DNA of 64,000 nt, from the NCBI GenBank assembly GCA_016930915.1, contig JAFGFU010000019.1, forward strand, positions 25,503-89,502, read 5' to 3'. The position numbers and the translations under genes are program-made. The notes under the pieces were generated by a model. That model did no database searches. It was not told where the DNA came from and saw only the letters and a list, made by a program, of their open reading frames with translations. The first letter of the stretch is position 1. Every line of letters starts with the position of its first letter. Origin of the DNA: Campylobacterales bacterium (GTDB lineage: Bacteria; Campylobacterota; Campylobacteria; Campylobacterales; Sulfurospirillaceae). Shown piece after piece: positions 1 through 9,340 of the stretch.

Positions 1-382
1 TAAATCCACAGGTTTGAAACATATAACCAAAACGTGCCAAAATATCCATAATATTGCGGTTACGAAGCAAGAAGAAGGCGAGTTTTTTATACCACGCTAA
101 ACCAAACTTTTTGCGAATATCATTGCGCACCTGCTCAATGACCATATCTACAGGCAAATCATTGGGGCAAACATCGGTACAATTGGTGCATAAAAAACAG
201 CTCTCAAAGATGTTTTTAGCGTTTTTATCGAGCTCCAAATCCCCTCGCTGATACGCATTTAAAAGGTCTAAAAAACCTCTTGGGCTTGTTACTTCATCAC
301 GATTGACTTCGTGAATCGTACAGACAGGAATACACTTACCGCATTTCACACACGCATCACTGGTTACATTAAATTGAAACAT
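1..382 (-). CDS. Iron-sulfur (Fe-S) oxidoreductase subunit, GlcF/LutA-like, N-terminal part
   Basis: The gene runs off the left edge of the window, so only its first 127 codons are visible. Two ferredoxin-type clusters are seen: CVKCGKCIPVC near the start and CFLCTNCTDVC around residues 62-72. Each would hold a [4Fe-4S] centre. This two-cluster N-terminus is typical of the electron-transfer subunit of glycolate or lactate oxidases and of HdrD-like proteins; the CCG-rich C-terminal half that would separate these lies outside. It starts 3 nt after the hemN stop, so the two are probably one transcript. The exact substrate cannot be told from what is visible. Confidence 0.8.
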   Translation of the reverse strand, partial: MFQFNVTSDACVKCGKCIPVCTIHEVNRDEVTSPRGFLDLLNAYQRGDLELDKNAKNIFESCFLCTNCTDVCPNDLPVDMVIEQVRNDIRKKFGLAWYKKLAFFLLRNRNIMDILARFGYMFQTCGF

Positions 383-385
383 GTT

Positions 386-1759
386 TTACACCGTTTTACT
401 GAAGCGTCGTTTATCTTCAGGGATTTTTTGTAAATAAGCATCAAAAGGCATCACGATATTACGAATGAGAAGCGTTCCCGTAGGATTGACCAAAATCTTT
501 TTGCCCACCTTATCCACCACCACAAGCTCTTCGGCTTCAAAAGGCTTGAGTGCTTCGATGGCATCAGCAAAATACGCAAAAAAGTCAATACCAAACGCTT
601 TCTCAATGCCTTCAATATTCAGTTTAAAATTGCTCATCATCTCCATAATGACTGCTTTTCGAAGCACATCATCCTCATTTAAAATCAACCCTCGATGCAC
701 AGGCAATTTTCCTGCATCAATGGCCGCTTCATACGCATCCATCTCTTTGAAGTTTTGAACGTAATGCGCTACACCCTCACCAATACTGGTTAAACCAATC
801 CCAATCAAATCCGCCCCACCTTTGGTGGTGTAGCCTTGGAAATTGCGGTGCAATTCTCCTTTTTCAATGGCAAGGAAAAGCTCATCATCGGGTTTGGCAA
901 AGTGGTCCATCCCAATCATTTTATAACCGTTACTCTCCAGATAATCAATGCTATAACGCATAATGGCCAGTTTTACACTCGGATGTGGTAACGTCGTCTC
1001 ATCAATCTTTCGCATCGACTTTTTCATCCACGGTACATGGGCGTAGTTAAAGACCGCCAAACGGGTTGGGTCAAGTGAAACCGCCAAACGAAGGGTTTCT
1101 TGAAAACTCTCAAAACTTTGGTAAGGAAGCCCATAAATCAAATCCATATTGATTGACTTAATACCCGCTTCTTTCGCCATTTTTACAGCATTTTGCGTGA
1201 CGTCGTAGGGTTGAATGCGGTGAATTGCCTTTTGTACCTCATCGTTAAAGTCTTGCACCCCATAACTCACACGATTAAACCCATGACGTGTCAGTACAGC
1301 TAACTGCTCTTTACTTAAAAAACGTGGGTCGATTTCACAGCTGATTTCAGCGTCTTTGGCAAAGTTTTTAAAATGGCTTTTTATCGCCTTTAAAATACGC
1401 TCTAACTGCTCTTTGCTAAAAAAAGTAGGAGTTCCTCCGCCAAAGTGCATCTGTATCACTTCACGGCGTGTATCAAGGTGTTGGCAAAGCAGTTCTAATT
1501 CACGCTCTAAATAGTCAATGTAGCGCTCTTTTTTATCTTCCTTGCTAGTATATACCACGTTACACCCGCAGAAATAACAGGCACTTCGGCAAAACGGAAG
1601 GTGAAAATAGAGTGAAAGGGGGCGAGAAGCGTCTTGGTGCGCCAAAACCTCCTCATAACTTTTACATGTAAAGCTTTCATTAAACTCAGGTGCGGTTGGA
1701 TAGCTGGTATATCTAGGCCCTGCTTTAGAGTACTTGGCAAACTTTTCAAAATCAATCAT
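386..1759 (-). CDS. hemN: Oxygen-independent coproporphyrinogen III oxidase
   Basis: A 457-residue radical-SAM enzyme that decarboxylates coproporphyrinogen III to protoporphyrinogen IX in anaerobic haem synthesis, in the cytoplasm. The SAM-cluster cysteines are C57, C61 and C64 in HLPFCRSACYFCGCN, followed by C66 as in true HemN, and GGGTPTF is the SAM-binding glycine motif. Length and N-terminus (KYSKAGPRYTSYPTAPEF) match full HemN rather than the shorter HemW. hemB lies a few genes upstream on the same strand, so haem genes are grouped here. One copy of the TTTACATGTAAA palindrome (1661-1672) lies in the coding sequence. Confidence 0.95.
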   Translation of the reverse strand: MIDFEKFAKYSKAGPRYTSYPTAPEFNESFTCKSYEEVLAHQDASRPLSLYFHLPFCRSACYFCGCNVVYTSKEDKKERYIDYLERELELLCQHLDTRREVIQMHFGGGTPTFFSKEQLERILKAIKSHFKNFAKDAEISCEIDPRFLSKEQLAVLTRHGFNRVSYGVQDFNDEVQKAIHRIQPYDVTQNAVKMAKEAGIKSINMDLIYGLPYQSFESFQETLRLAVSLDPTRLAVFNYAHVPWMKKSMRKIDETTLPHPSVKLAIMRYSIDYLESNGYKMIGMDHFAKPDDELFLAIEKGELHRNFQGYTTKGGADLIGIGLTSIGEGVAHYVQNFKEMDAYEAAIDAGKLPVHRGLILNEDDVLRKAVIMEMMSNFKLNIEGIEKAFGIDFFAYFADAIEALKPFEAEELVVVDKVGKKILVNPTGTLLIRNIVMPFDAYLQKIPEDKRRFSKTV

Positions 1760-1767
1760 AAATCTCC

Positions 1768-2256
1768 TTAACGCTCAATGGCGTTGATAATACTAGCACC
1801 CTCTGGTAAATAGAGATCCTTAAGGTCCAAAAAGAGGTTAGGATGCTCTTTTTTAATCTTCTTAATCAACGCATCAAAATCAACATCGCTTTTTTTACTC
1901 TTTTTCATCTCTTCCATCGCCACCGTCCAGACGTCGTGAAAATCAAGTGGCAAATGTTGCAAAATGCTCTTTTCAAGCTTGAGAAAAAGTGTTTCTTGTT
2001 CTACTTTTTTAAAGTGTTCTATCATTTTGCTAAGCGTATCAATGCTGAGCATGGCATGGAGTTTTTGATGTTCATCATAGACTAACCATGGCTCTTTTTG
2101 ATTGTTCCATGAACCACTTTTAAGACGCAAAAGCTTGCTGTTTTCATCCTCGTGGGAAACTATCTCTAAAACCGTTTGCTCTTTTTGCTTGTTGAGGCTT
2201 AAACCTTTAGAAATCTTTTCTATCATCTTAAACTCTTTTTTTCTCTTAAATTCCAT
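1768..2256 (-). CDS. UPF0763 (DUF2603) family protein, Campylobacterota-specific
   Basis: A 162-residue soluble protein of unknown function. The middle part (SGSWNNQKEPWLVYDEHQKLHAMLS, followed by a helical LEKSI..LPLDFHDVW section) is recognisable as the UPF0763 family, known only from Campylobacterota. The listed start overlaps the argF stop (TAATG). A second Met at 2226 (MIEKISKGL) fits the usual family N-terminus better, although neither start has a strong ribosome-binding site. It lies between argF and hemN with gaps under 10 nt, so it is co-transcribed with them. No catalytic motif can be seen. Confidence 0.75.
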   Translation of the reverse strand: MEFKRKKEFKMIEKISKGLSLNKQKEQTVLEIVSHEDENSKLLRLKSGSWNNQKEPWLVYDEHQKLHAMLSIDTLSKMIEHFKKVEQETLFLKLEKSILQHLPLDFHDVWTVAMEEMKKSKKSDVDFDALIKKIKKEHPNLFLDLKDLYLPEGASIINAIER

Positions 2257-3182
2257 TAATACTCTCTGTGTTTATCAAGCCATACCATCACCGCTTTTTG
2301 AGCATGTAGACGGTTTTCTGCTTCATCAAAAATCTCATCGGCATGCGCTTCAAACACCGCCTCACTCACTTCATAATCACGGTACGCTGGTAGGCAGTGC
2401 AAAAACATTGCATCCTTTTGCGCTAAGCTCATCATCGCATCGTCCACCATGTAGCCTTGAAAATCTGCCACACGTTTGGCTTTTTCAGCCTCTTGCCCCA
2501 TTGAAACCCATGTATCGGTAGTAACAACGCTTGCTCCAGAAATTGCCTCTTTGGGGTCATTACCAATTTTGATGAGCGCACCGCTTTGTTGTGCAAAAGA
2601 GTGTGCATCGGCTAAAATGGCGCTATCTACTTCATACCCTTTAGGCGTTGCAATGCGAAGCTCAAAACCTAGTTTTGACGCCATCATGAGCCATGAATGC
2701 GTCATATTATTGCCATCACCCACATACGCCACAATCGGGTTTTTATCTTTGCCATACTCGACCATCGTCATGTAATCCGCCATCAACTGTACAGGATGGT
2801 AGCTATCGCTCAAACCACTAATGACAGGTACACGTGAATACGCCGCAAACTCTTCTAAGGTACTTTGTGCGAAGGTTCGTATCATCACCATATCCACCAT
2901 ACGGCTAATCACCCGTGCAGTATCTTTCATAGGTTCGCCACGTCCTAGTTGCAAATCGTTCGAGGATAAAAAGAGCCCTTTGCCACCCAGCTGATGAATC
3001 CCTACTTCAAAACTCACTCGTGTACGTGTTGAGCTTTTTTCAAAAATCATTCCTAGCGTTTGGTTTTTTAAATAAGGTTTGAGTTTACCTTTTTTCGTCT
3101 GTTTCTTAATTTTAATCGCAAGATCAATGATCTCCAAAATCTCTTCTTTGCTAAAATCTTTCAGGGTTAAAAAATGTCGCAT
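2256..3182 (-). CDS. argF: Ornithine carbamoyltransferase
   Basis: A 308-residue enzyme that joins carbamoyl phosphate and ornithine to make citrulline in arginine synthesis. The carbamoyl-phosphate loop STRTR is at residues 51-55, and the ornithine-side HCLPAYR motif lies near residue 265. Length is typical of the family. The start has an AAGGAAA site upstream. It follows hemB after 5 nt and overlaps the next gene by one base, so hemB, argF, the UPF0763 gene and hemN form one leftward operon. Confidence 0.95.
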   Translation of the reverse strand: MRHFLTLKDFSKEEILEIIDLAIKIKKQTKKGKLKPYLKNQTLGMIFEKSSTRTRVSFEVGIHQLGGKGLFLSSNDLQLGRGEPMKDTARVISRMVDMVMIRTFAQSTLEEFAAYSRVPVISGLSDSYHPVQLMADYMTMVEYGKDKNPIVAYVGDGNNMTHSWLMMASKLGFELRIATPKGYEVDSAILADAHSFAQQSGALIKIGNDPKEAISGASVVTTDTWVSMGQEAEKAKRVADFQGYMVDDAMMSLAQKDAMFLHCLPAYRDYEVSEAVFEAHADEIFDEAENRLHAQKAVMVWLDKHREY

Positions 3183-3187
3183 TATTA

Positions 3188-4162
3188 TTATTTCCTTTTT
3201 AAAATTTCTGCTACTTCTTTAGCGTGATAACTGATGATAATATCAGCCCCCGCACGTTTAAACGCAATCATCGTTTCCATCATCACCCGCTCATAATCAA
3301 TCACACCTGCACGCCCAGCAGCTTTAAGCATGGCATATTCACCACTCACGTTGTACACGCACAAAGGCAGGGAAGTGGCATTGCGTACATCACGGATGAT
3401 GTCTAGGTATGCAAGGGCTGGCTTGACCATCAAGATGTCAGCCCCTTGCGCTTCATCTTCCACCGACTCATTGATAGCTTCTCTGCGATTGGCAGGATCC
3501 ATTTGGTAGGTTTTTCGATCACCAAAAGAAGGGGCGGACTCTGCCACATCACGAAACGGTCCATAATAGGCACTGGCAAATTTGGTCGAATAACTCATAA
3601 TGGGAAGATTAATAAATCCTTCGCCATCGAGTGCTTCACGCAAGGCTTCTATCATGCCATCCATCATGCCAGAGGGGGCTATCATATCTACACCTGAACG
3701 TGCATGAACGAGGGCTTGTTTGGCTAAAATTTCTAAGGTCGCATCATTATTAACACTCTCATTTTCCATATCTAAAATGCCACAATGTCCATGGTCGGTA
3801 AATTCACAAAAACACAAATCAGTCACGACAAACATCTTTGGATACGCCTTTTTAACGGCTTTAATGGTACTAGCGATGATGCCATGCTCGCACAGCGCAT
3901 CGCTTCCCACACTGTCTTTAACCTCAGGAATTCCAAATAAAATAATCGAGTTAATTCCAAGTTCCTGTAAGCTTCCACACTCTTTTAAAATCTCATCAAT
4001 GCTCATCTGAAAAACACCTGGCATCGAGCCAATCTCTTTTTTAATGCCCTCTCCGCTTCTCGCAAATAAGGGGTAAATAAAATCATCCATACTCAAGGTT
4101 GTCTCACGCACAAGTGAGCGAAGCGTTGCATTCATTCTCAGTCTTCTAAATCTTTTAAACAT
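3188..4162 (-). CDS. hemB: Porphobilinogen synthase (delta-aminolevulinate dehydratase)
   Basis: A 324-residue enzyme that condenses two 5-aminolevulinate molecules to porphobilinogen in haem synthesis. The zinc-type cysteine cluster is present at C117, C119 and C127 ([13 protein letters not shown]). The two active-site lysine motifs are also visible: [16 protein letters not shown] and [10 protein letters not shown]. First gene of the leftward hemB-argF-UPF0763-hemN group; it diverges from ribA across a 78-bp gap that must hold both promoters. Confidence 0.95.
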   Translation of the reverse strand: MFKRFRRLRMNATLRSLVRETTLSMDDFIYPLFARSGEGIKKEIGSMPGVFQMSIDEILKECGSLQELGINSIILFGIPEVKDSVGSDALCEHGIIASTIKAVKKAYPKMFVVTDLCFCEFTDHGHCGILDMENESVNNDATLEILAKQALVHARSGVDMIAPSGMMDGMIEALREALDGEGFINLPIMSYSTKFASAYYGPFRDVAESAPSFGDRKTYQMDPANRREAINESVEDEAQGADILMVKPALAYLDIIRDVRNATSLPLCVYNVSGEYAMLKAAGRAGVIDYERVMMETMIAFKRAGADIIISYHAKEVAEILKRK

Positions 4163-4240
4163 TCTTTTGCCTTATCTTGGTTAAAATGACGTCTTTGCGT
4201 TAAAAAATTACGATTTTACCATAAGTGGATATAAAAGAAA

Positions 4241-4804
4241 ATGAAAATAGAAATTTCAGAGGTTGCAAACCTCCCCTCACGTTTTGGAGCTTTTAAAATT
4301 CAATCTTTTAAGGAAGGGATTAAAGAGCATTTGGTCATTTTTAAAGAGCCTTTAGGTAACACTCCTTTGGTTCGCATTCACAGCGAATGTCTTACAGGTG
4401 ATACGATTGGTAGCCTTAAATGCGATTGCAGGGATCAATTAGAGTATGCACTCAAAGCAATTGAAAAAGAGAATGGTATGGTAATCTATCTTCGTCAAGA
4501 AGGTAGAAATATAGGACTTTTAAATAAAGTCAATGCCTATGCACTGCAAGATAAAGGATTAGATACTGTAGAAGCAAACCATCAATTAGGCTTTAAAGCC
4601 GATGAGCGCACGTATGAAATTGTTGAGTTCATTTTGGCACACTTTGGAATTAAGAAAATCAGACTCCTTACCAACAATCCTTTAAAACTAGGTGCCCTCA
4701 AAGGGATTGAAATTGTTGATCGTGTACCTATTATCATTGAAGCTAATAAATATAATGAACACTATTTAAAAACGAAAAAAGAGCAAATGGGACATCTATT
4801 TTAA
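4241..4804 (+). CDS. ribA: GTP cyclohydrolase II
   Basis: A 187-residue enzyme that opens GTP to the first riboflavin precursor. The zinc ligands C50, C61 and C63 (ECLTGDTIGSLKCDC) and the catalytic stretch YLRQEGRNIGL are visible. It is a stand-alone RibA, without a RibB domain. It is divergent from hemB and 12 nt upstream of mscL, with which it may be co-transcribed. The ribosome-binding site is weak (AAAAGAAA). Confidence 0.93.
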   Translation: MKIEISEVANLPSRFGAFKIQSFKEGIKEHLVIFKEPLGNTPLVRIHSECLTGDTIGSLKCDCRDQLEYALKAIEKENGMVIYLRQEGRNIGLLNKVNAYALQDKGLDTVEANHQLGFKADERTYEIVEFILAHFGIKKIRLLTNNPLKLGALKGIEIVDRVPIIIEANKYNEHYLKTKKEQMGHLF

Positions 4805-4816
4805 TAAGGAGCCACT

Positions 4817-5245
4817 ATGCTAAAAGAGTTTAAAAATTTCCTTATCAAAGGTAATGTTATTGATATGGCGGTGGGGTTTATTTTTGGTGCAGCGTTTGCA
4901 ACAGTTGTCAAATCTTTGGTCAGCAATATCATAATGCCACCCGTGGGCTTACTACTTGGCAATGTCGATTTTTCGTCTTTATTTATCGCCTTAGATGGGA
5001 AAGAGTATGTTTCCTTAGCCGATTTGGAAAAAGCAGGTGCTCCAGCCATTAAACTGGGTGTTTTTTTTAACGACCTCACCTCTTTTATTATTTTAGGATT
5101 TGTCATGTTTATGATGATTAAGGGGTATGCAAAAATTGCTCCTAAAGAAGCACCTACTCCTACGACAAAAGTGTGCGCTGAATGCGCGATGAACATCCCT
5201 TTGAGCGCTAAAAAATGCCCTCACTGTTTGAGTGAACAAGCCTAA
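4817..5245 (+). CDS. mscL: Large-conductance mechanosensitive channel MscL
   Basis: A 142-residue inner-membrane channel that opens under membrane tension to release solutes in osmotic downshock. The N-terminal motif FLIKGNVIDMAVGFIFGAAF and the second transmembrane segment (SFIILGFVMFMMIKGY) are typical. The C-terminal tail carries CAEC and CPHC pairs, a small zinc-ribbon-like ending found in part of the family. A good AAGGAG site precedes the ATG. Two stacked hairpins follow the stop and separate it from the convergent sodB gene. Confidence 0.95.
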   Translation: MLKEFKNFLIKGNVIDMAVGFIFGAAFATVVKSLVSNIIMPPVGLLLGNVDFSSLFIALDGKEYVSLADLEKAGAPAIKLGVFFNDLTSFIILGFVMFMMIKGYAKIAPKEAPTPTTKVCAECAMNIPLSAKKCPHCLSEQA

Positions 5246-5294
5246 ATTCTTTACATGTAAAGAATGAAATAAGGGAAAATTTTTCCCTTATTTC
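5246..5294. terminator. Two back-to-back hairpins between convergent mscL and sodB
   Basis: Positions 5246-5265 are a perfect 20-bp palindrome built around TTTACATGTAAA. Immediately after it, 5266-5294 is a second palindrome (GAAATAAGGGAA paired with TTCCCTTATTTC) flanked by A/T runs, which fits a bidirectional intrinsic terminator. Confidence 0.75.
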
Positions 5295-5300
5295 GTCTTT

Positions 5301-5897
5301 TTATGCCTTTAAATTCTCGTTGACAAAATCCCAATTCACTAAATATTTGAGAAAAATATCAATATAATCCGCACGTTTGTTTTGATAATCCAAATAATAC
5401 GCATGCTCCCAGACATCAACCGTTAAAAGTGCTTTTTGCTGATGCACCATTGGGGTGTCAGCGTTGCTTGTTTTCGTAATTTTAAGTTTTCCATTTTCCA
5501 ACACCAACCATGCCCAACCGCTACCAAATTGGGTGAGTCCTGCATTTTTAAAGGCTTCCACAAAGGCATCATAACTACCAAAATCTTCATTGATTTTTGC
5601 AGCAATCACTCCCGTGGGTACACCTCCACCATTTTTTTGCATACAGTTCCAATAAAAGGTGTGATTCCACACTTGTGCGGCATTGTTAAAAATACCTACT
5701 TTTTCAGGGACATTCGCTGAGGCAAAAATAATCGCTTCCAACGCTTCCTCTGCCAAAGGAGTGTTTTGAATCAAATTATTAAGATTGGTAACATAGGTTT
5801 GATGGTGCTTTCCATGATGATAACCCAATGTATTCGCACTGATATAAGGCTCAAGGGCACTTGCTTCATACGGAAGAGCGGGTAAGGTAGTTGCCAT
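5301..5897 (-). CDS. sodB: Superoxide dismutase, iron type
   Basis: A 198-residue enzyme that converts superoxide to hydrogen peroxide and oxygen. Metal ligands are H27 (GYHHGKHH), the His in VWNHTFYW, and the Asp/His of DVWEHAYYLDY. The AAQVWNHTFYWNCM sequence is of the Fe-SOD type. The start at 5897 is chosen because AAAGGAGATTATT lies directly before it; a 12-codon upstream extension is open but has no such site. The gene has no partner and converges on mscL. Confidence 0.95.
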   Translation of the reverse strand: MATTLPALPYEASALEPYISANTLGYHHGKHHQTYVTNLNNLIQNTPLAEEALEAIIFASANVPEKVGIFNNAAQVWNHTFYWNCMQKNGGGVPTGVIAAKINEDFGSYDAFVEAFKNAGLTQFGSGWAWLVLENGKLKITKTSNADTPMVHQQKALLTVDVWEHAYYLDYQNKRADYIDIFLKYLVNWDFVNENLKA

Positions 5898-6079
5898 AAT
5901 AATCTCCTTTAATAAATGATTAAACACGTTCATTCTACTCTTTCCCTAGTAAACAAAACCTAAATATAATACTTTTTTTAATCTTAGATACCTAAGCTAG
6001 TTTTTTGACATAAGTCATAGCTTTTTGAACATGATTTTAAGTAGACTATCTGGAGTTTTAACGTCAAAGGAACCTAAAA

Positions 6080-8065
6080 ATGCGTCGAACCATAAAATTT
6101 CAATTAGGTCTAGTATGTTGTGTTGTAGTGCTTTTTGCGCTTATTTTAGGAGTAAAAACCCTCATGGAGGGCAGAGAAAAACTTCGAAATGTTGATGATT
6201 TACAAGCTATGGTCACCCTCTCAAGTAGCATTAGTCTTTTGGTACATGAAAGCCAAAAAGAAAGAGGTGCGAGTGCTGGATTTATTGGCTCTAAAGGTCA
6301 AAAATTTGCCGACAAAGTTCCTCCACAGAGAAAACTCACCGACAAAGAGCATCAGCGCTACAAAACAGCTTTTCAATCCATCGCACTAGAACGCTATCCT
6401 CAAACACTCAAAGACAAAATAGTGACGATTGAAAGTTTCTTGCAAAAACTTCCTTCCATTAGAAGTCGTGTGGATGCACTCAGTATTAGCGTTGCAGAAG
6501 AGGTAGAGTATTACACCTCACTGAATCAACACCTTTTGGACATTGTTGCATCCACCGCTGTTCTCTCAGGAGAACCAGAAATTGTCAAACAACTGAGTGC
6601 TTATGCGAACTTTCTAAAATCCAAAGAACGCTCAGGTATTGAGCGAGCTGTCCTCTCCAACACCTTTGCCGCCGATAAATTTGCACCCAATATGTTCGTT
6701 AAACTCATTACGCTCATTTCGGAACAAACCTCTTATATTGATGCATTTTTCAGTACGGCTTCCCCTAAATCTATCGCTTTTTATAACCAAACCATGCAAT
6801 CACCTATCGTACAAGAGGTTGAAAAGATGCGCAATGTCGCCATTGAAAAGGCGACCACTGGTGGTTTTGGAATCGATGCGACCCATTGGTTTGATACGAT
6901 TACCAAAAAAATTAATCTCCTTAAAGAAGTCGATGACGCCCTTGCGAATGAAAATTTAGAAACCCTCCATGCTCTTGAGAAAGCAACGAAAAAACAGATG
7001 ATGATTGAAAGTTCTGGATTGATAATAGTCACGCTTTTGATTCTTGTATTATTGTATACCACTATTAAAGATATTCTCCAAGCCATTACCCTCTCAGGGC
7101 AAAAGCTCTCACACGTCTCTTCAACGCTGGACTTGACTTATCCTCTTCTGCTTAAAAGTGATAACGAAATCTCCGATACCATGAAAGAAGCTCAAAAACT
7201 GATTCACAATTTTAAAGACTCTATCGCTAAAGCCTTTGAGACGTCCAACGATAGTGTAAAAGCGAGTAACTCTCTAAGCGACGTCTCTTCCAATCTTGCG
7301 AGTAACATCACCGAACAAAATAGATTTATTCATGGCATTCAAGAGGAGATGCGTCTGCTTCGTGAAAAAGAGCATGAAATGCAAAACATGTCCCTTAAAA
7401 CCTTAGACGATTTAGAGCAAACCAAAGCAGTGCTTGAAACCTTTGTCACGAGTATGAGCAGGGTGGTTGAAATGATTTCTATTGGCGCTCAAAAACAGCA
7501 CGAATTAGGAAGCAAAGCCAATTCGCTTGCGCAACAAGCAACGGATATTAAAAATGTATTGGCCATTATTGGGGATATTGCCGATCAAACCAACCTTTTA
7601 GCACTTAATGCCGCCATTGAAGCCGCACGTGCGGGCGAACATGGGCGTGGCTTTGCCGTGGTTGCCGATGAAGTGCGAAAACTAGCAGAACGCACCCAAA
7701 CTTCTTTAAGTGATATTAGCACTACTACCAATGTTATTGTGCAAACCATTCATGAGGTAACAGGTGAAACAGAACACATTTCACAATCATTTTACCAACT
7801 CTCTAAAGAGACGAATACACTTATCGACCAATCTCAACATACCTCTCAAACGCTCAGCAACACCATTCGCATCTCCAATGAACAAAGTGTAAAGCATACG
7901 GATGTGGAAAAAACCGTAGAGCTCTTTATGAAGCATATCAACGAAGTCACAGCGCTATCAGAGAAAAACAACACGTTAGGTGAAACGGTAAAAGAGATTT
8001 CTGCGAATCTCTCTTCTAAGGCAGAAAGTGCCAATGTGGAACTTAAACGCTTTCGTATCCAATAA
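6080..8065 (+). CDS. Methyl-accepting chemotaxis protein with NIT (nitrate/nitrite-sensing type) ectodomain
   Basis: A 661-residue transmembrane chemoreceptor. One membrane span is near residues 5-27 and a second near 310-330 ([17 protein letters not shown]). Between them lies a periplasmic NIT-type domain, recognisable from [20 protein letters not shown]. The cytoplasmic part ends in a standard signalling hairpin with [20 protein letters not shown] and [20 protein letters not shown]. The NIT family is linked to nitrate and nitrite sensing in other bacteria; the ligand here is inferred. AAAGGAACC precedes the ATG. A long hairpin with two TTACATGTAA arms follows the gene. Confidence 0.88.
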   Translation: MRRTIKFQLGLVCCVVVLFALILGVKTLMEGREKLRNVDDLQAMVTLSSSISLLVHESQKERGASAGFIGSKGQKFADKVPPQRKLTDKEHQRYKTAFQSIALERYPQTLKDKIVTIESFLQKLPSIRSRVDALSISVAEEVEYYTSLNQHLLDIVASTAVLSGEPEIVKQLSAYANFLKSKERSGIERAVLSNTFAADKFAPNMFVKLITLISEQTSYIDAFFSTASPKSIAFYNQTMQSPIVQEVEKMRNVAIEKATTGGFGIDATHWFDTITKKINLLKEVDDALANENLETLHALEKATKKQMMIESSGLIIVTLLILVLLYTTIKDILQAITLSGQKLSHVSSTLDLTYPLLLKSDNEISDTMKEAQKLIHNFKDSIAKAFETSNDSVKASNSLSDVSSNLASNITEQNRFIHGIQEEMRLLREKEHEMQNMSLKTLDDLEQTKAVLETFVTSMSRVVEMISIGAQKQHELGSKANSLAQQATDIKNVLAIIGDIADQTNLLALNAAIEAARAGEHGRGFAVVADEVRKLAERTQTSLSDISTTTNVIVQTIHEVTGETEHISQSFYQLSKETNTLIDQSQHTSQTLSNTIRISNEQSVKHTDVEKTVELFMKHINEVTALSEKNNTLGETVKEISANLSSKAESANVELKRFRIQ

Positions 8066-8070
8066 TACTT

Positions 8071-8105
8071 TTACATGTAAACCTTCCAGAAAGGTTTACA
8101 TGTAA
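8071..8105. terminator. Hairpin with 15-bp arms after the chemoreceptor gene
   Basis: TTACATGTAAACCTT (8071-8085) pairs perfectly with AAGGTTTACATGTAA (8091-8105) across a five-base loop. Each arm contains a copy of the dispersed TTACATGTAA palindrome, in opposite orientation. It is placed as a terminator, although there is no long T-run after it. Confidence 0.65.
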
Positions 8106-8167
8106 TTAATCACCTATTAATAGCCCTTTGGGTACCATACGCTTAAAATTATCCAAAGGCTTATTTC

Positions 8168-8737
8168 ATGGCTTCGTTTACGCTTCCTGCCACTTTTTGG
8201 CAACAAGCAGATGTTTTTGCAACCCTTCTTCTTCGCTACAATCAAACACACAATATTTCAGGTGCAAAAACAAAAGAAGTGGTTTTTAAAAATATTGAAG
8301 ACAGTATTTATCCTCTGCAATTCTTACATGTAAAAACCATCAAACGAGCAATTGATGTGGGAAGCGGTGCTGGTTTTCCAGGCTTACTGCTTGCGCTTGC
8401 ATTGCCAGATGTTCAGTTTACATTGTTTGAGCCTATTGCTAAAAAAAGTGCTTTTTTACACCTAGCCAAATCAACCTTAGGGCTTAAAAATATTGACGTT
8501 TCAACCAATCGTGTGGAAAAAGCAACGCCTTTTGTTGCCGATTTAATTAGCTCACGCGCTGTGACCAATACCAAAATGTTAATCAAATTGTGTCATAATT
8601 TTATAGCGCCTCACACGACCTTGCTTTTTTATAAAGGTGAATTGGTGGAAGAGGAGATTAAAGGCTTGTCTCACTGCCAAATCTACCAAAAAGAGAAACG
8701 TTATTATCTTATTATGGAGAATGTTGATGTTGTTTAA
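8168..8737 (+). CDS. rsmG: 16S rRNA (guanine-527-N7) methyltransferase
   Basis: A 189-residue SAM-dependent methyltransferase (formerly GidB) that modifies G527 of 16S rRNA. The SAM-binding motif AIDVGSGAGFPGLLLALA and the following FEPIAKKSAFL and SSRAVT motifs are typical of RsmG. It is followed at once by a small gene whose start lies inside its last codons. The sequence LHVK at residues 55-58 is encoded by a TTACATGTAA copy (8324). Confidence 0.93.
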   Translation: MASFTLPATFWQQADVFATLLLRYNQTHNISGAKTKEVVFKNIEDSIYPLQFLHVKTIKRAIDVGSGAGFPGLLLALALPDVQFTLFEPIAKKSAFLHLAKSTLGLKNIDVSTNRVEKATPFVADLISSRAVTNTKMLIKLCHNFIAPHTTLLFYKGELVEEEIKGLSHCQIYQKEKRYYLIMENVDVV

Positions 8738-8954
8738 ACTTGCTATTTTAATCGGAATCATTTTTTTAATTTATCTTTTTTTCTTTAAAAACAAACGTCA
8801 AGAAGAGGTTAAAAAGAGTAATGAGAAAACAAAAACTTTAGAAGGAGAGACTATGGTGGAGTGCCAAAAATGCGCTACTTTTGTGAGCCATAAAGAGGCA
8901 ATCATTAAAGATGGTCAGTTTTTCTGTTCTAAAGAGTGTGCGAGGTTAACATAA
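8727..8954 (+). CDS. Small membrane-anchored protein with C-terminal zinc-type cysteines (PP0621-like)
   Basis: A 75-residue protein. An N-terminal membrane segment (FKLAILIGIIFLIYLFFF) is followed by a charged linker and a C-terminal section with CQKC and CSKEC pairs that could bind zinc. The start at 8727 has GGAG at a proper distance; the ATG six bases upstream is too close to it. It overlaps the rsmG end by 11 nt and the next gene by one base. Proteins of this shape are common beside other genes in proteobacteria; function unknown. Confidence 0.75.
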   Translation: MLFKLAILIGIIFLIYLFFFKNKRQEEVKKSNEKTKTLEGETMVECQKCATFVSHKEAIIKDGQFFCSKECARLT

Positions 8955-9340
8955 TGTTACTGATTGGTCATGATGCCATTGATTTTAAACCCTTTTATGC
9001 TATTCATACATTTGAAGAGGTGCGAAAAACACCCTCTTGCAGTATTGTGTTGTTTGATTTCAACACGGTATTGGCCAAAAAATGTGCCGATGAAAAGCTT
9101 CTTTTTGCTTTACATGTAAAACAAATTAAAGAGCTCATTTTGGCAAATGCCTTAGGTGCTTCTTATTTTATCGTCACAAAATCACTAGCACTGCAAGCAC
9201 AAAAAATTGCAGATGATTATCTTTTTGATGGCAAAATACTCCTTTTAAGTAACGATGAAAACGATATTGAATTTGCAGCGTTGCATGGTATTGATGGTAT
9301 TTTATTTGAAAAAGGAATTCACTCTTTGGAATCAGCATGA
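8954..9340 (+). CDS. Conserved hypothetical protein, about 128 residues
   Basis: Not recognised beyond a likely Campylobacterota-conserved soluble protein. The sequence has an alpha/beta character (MLLIGHDAIDF..., SIVLFDFN, KILLLSNDENDIEFAALHGIDGILFE), suggesting a small Rossmann-like fold. It starts on the last base of the previous stop and overlaps the next gene by 4 nt, so the rsmG-downstream genes are translationally coupled. A TTTACATGTAAA copy at 9109-9120 encodes LHVK. Confidence 0.6.
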   Translation: MLLIGHDAIDFKPFYAIHTFEEVRKTPSCSIVLFDFNTVLAKKCADEKLLFALHVKQIKELILANALGASYFIVTKSLALQAQKIADDYLFDGKILLLSNDENDIEFAALHGIDGILFEKGIHSLESA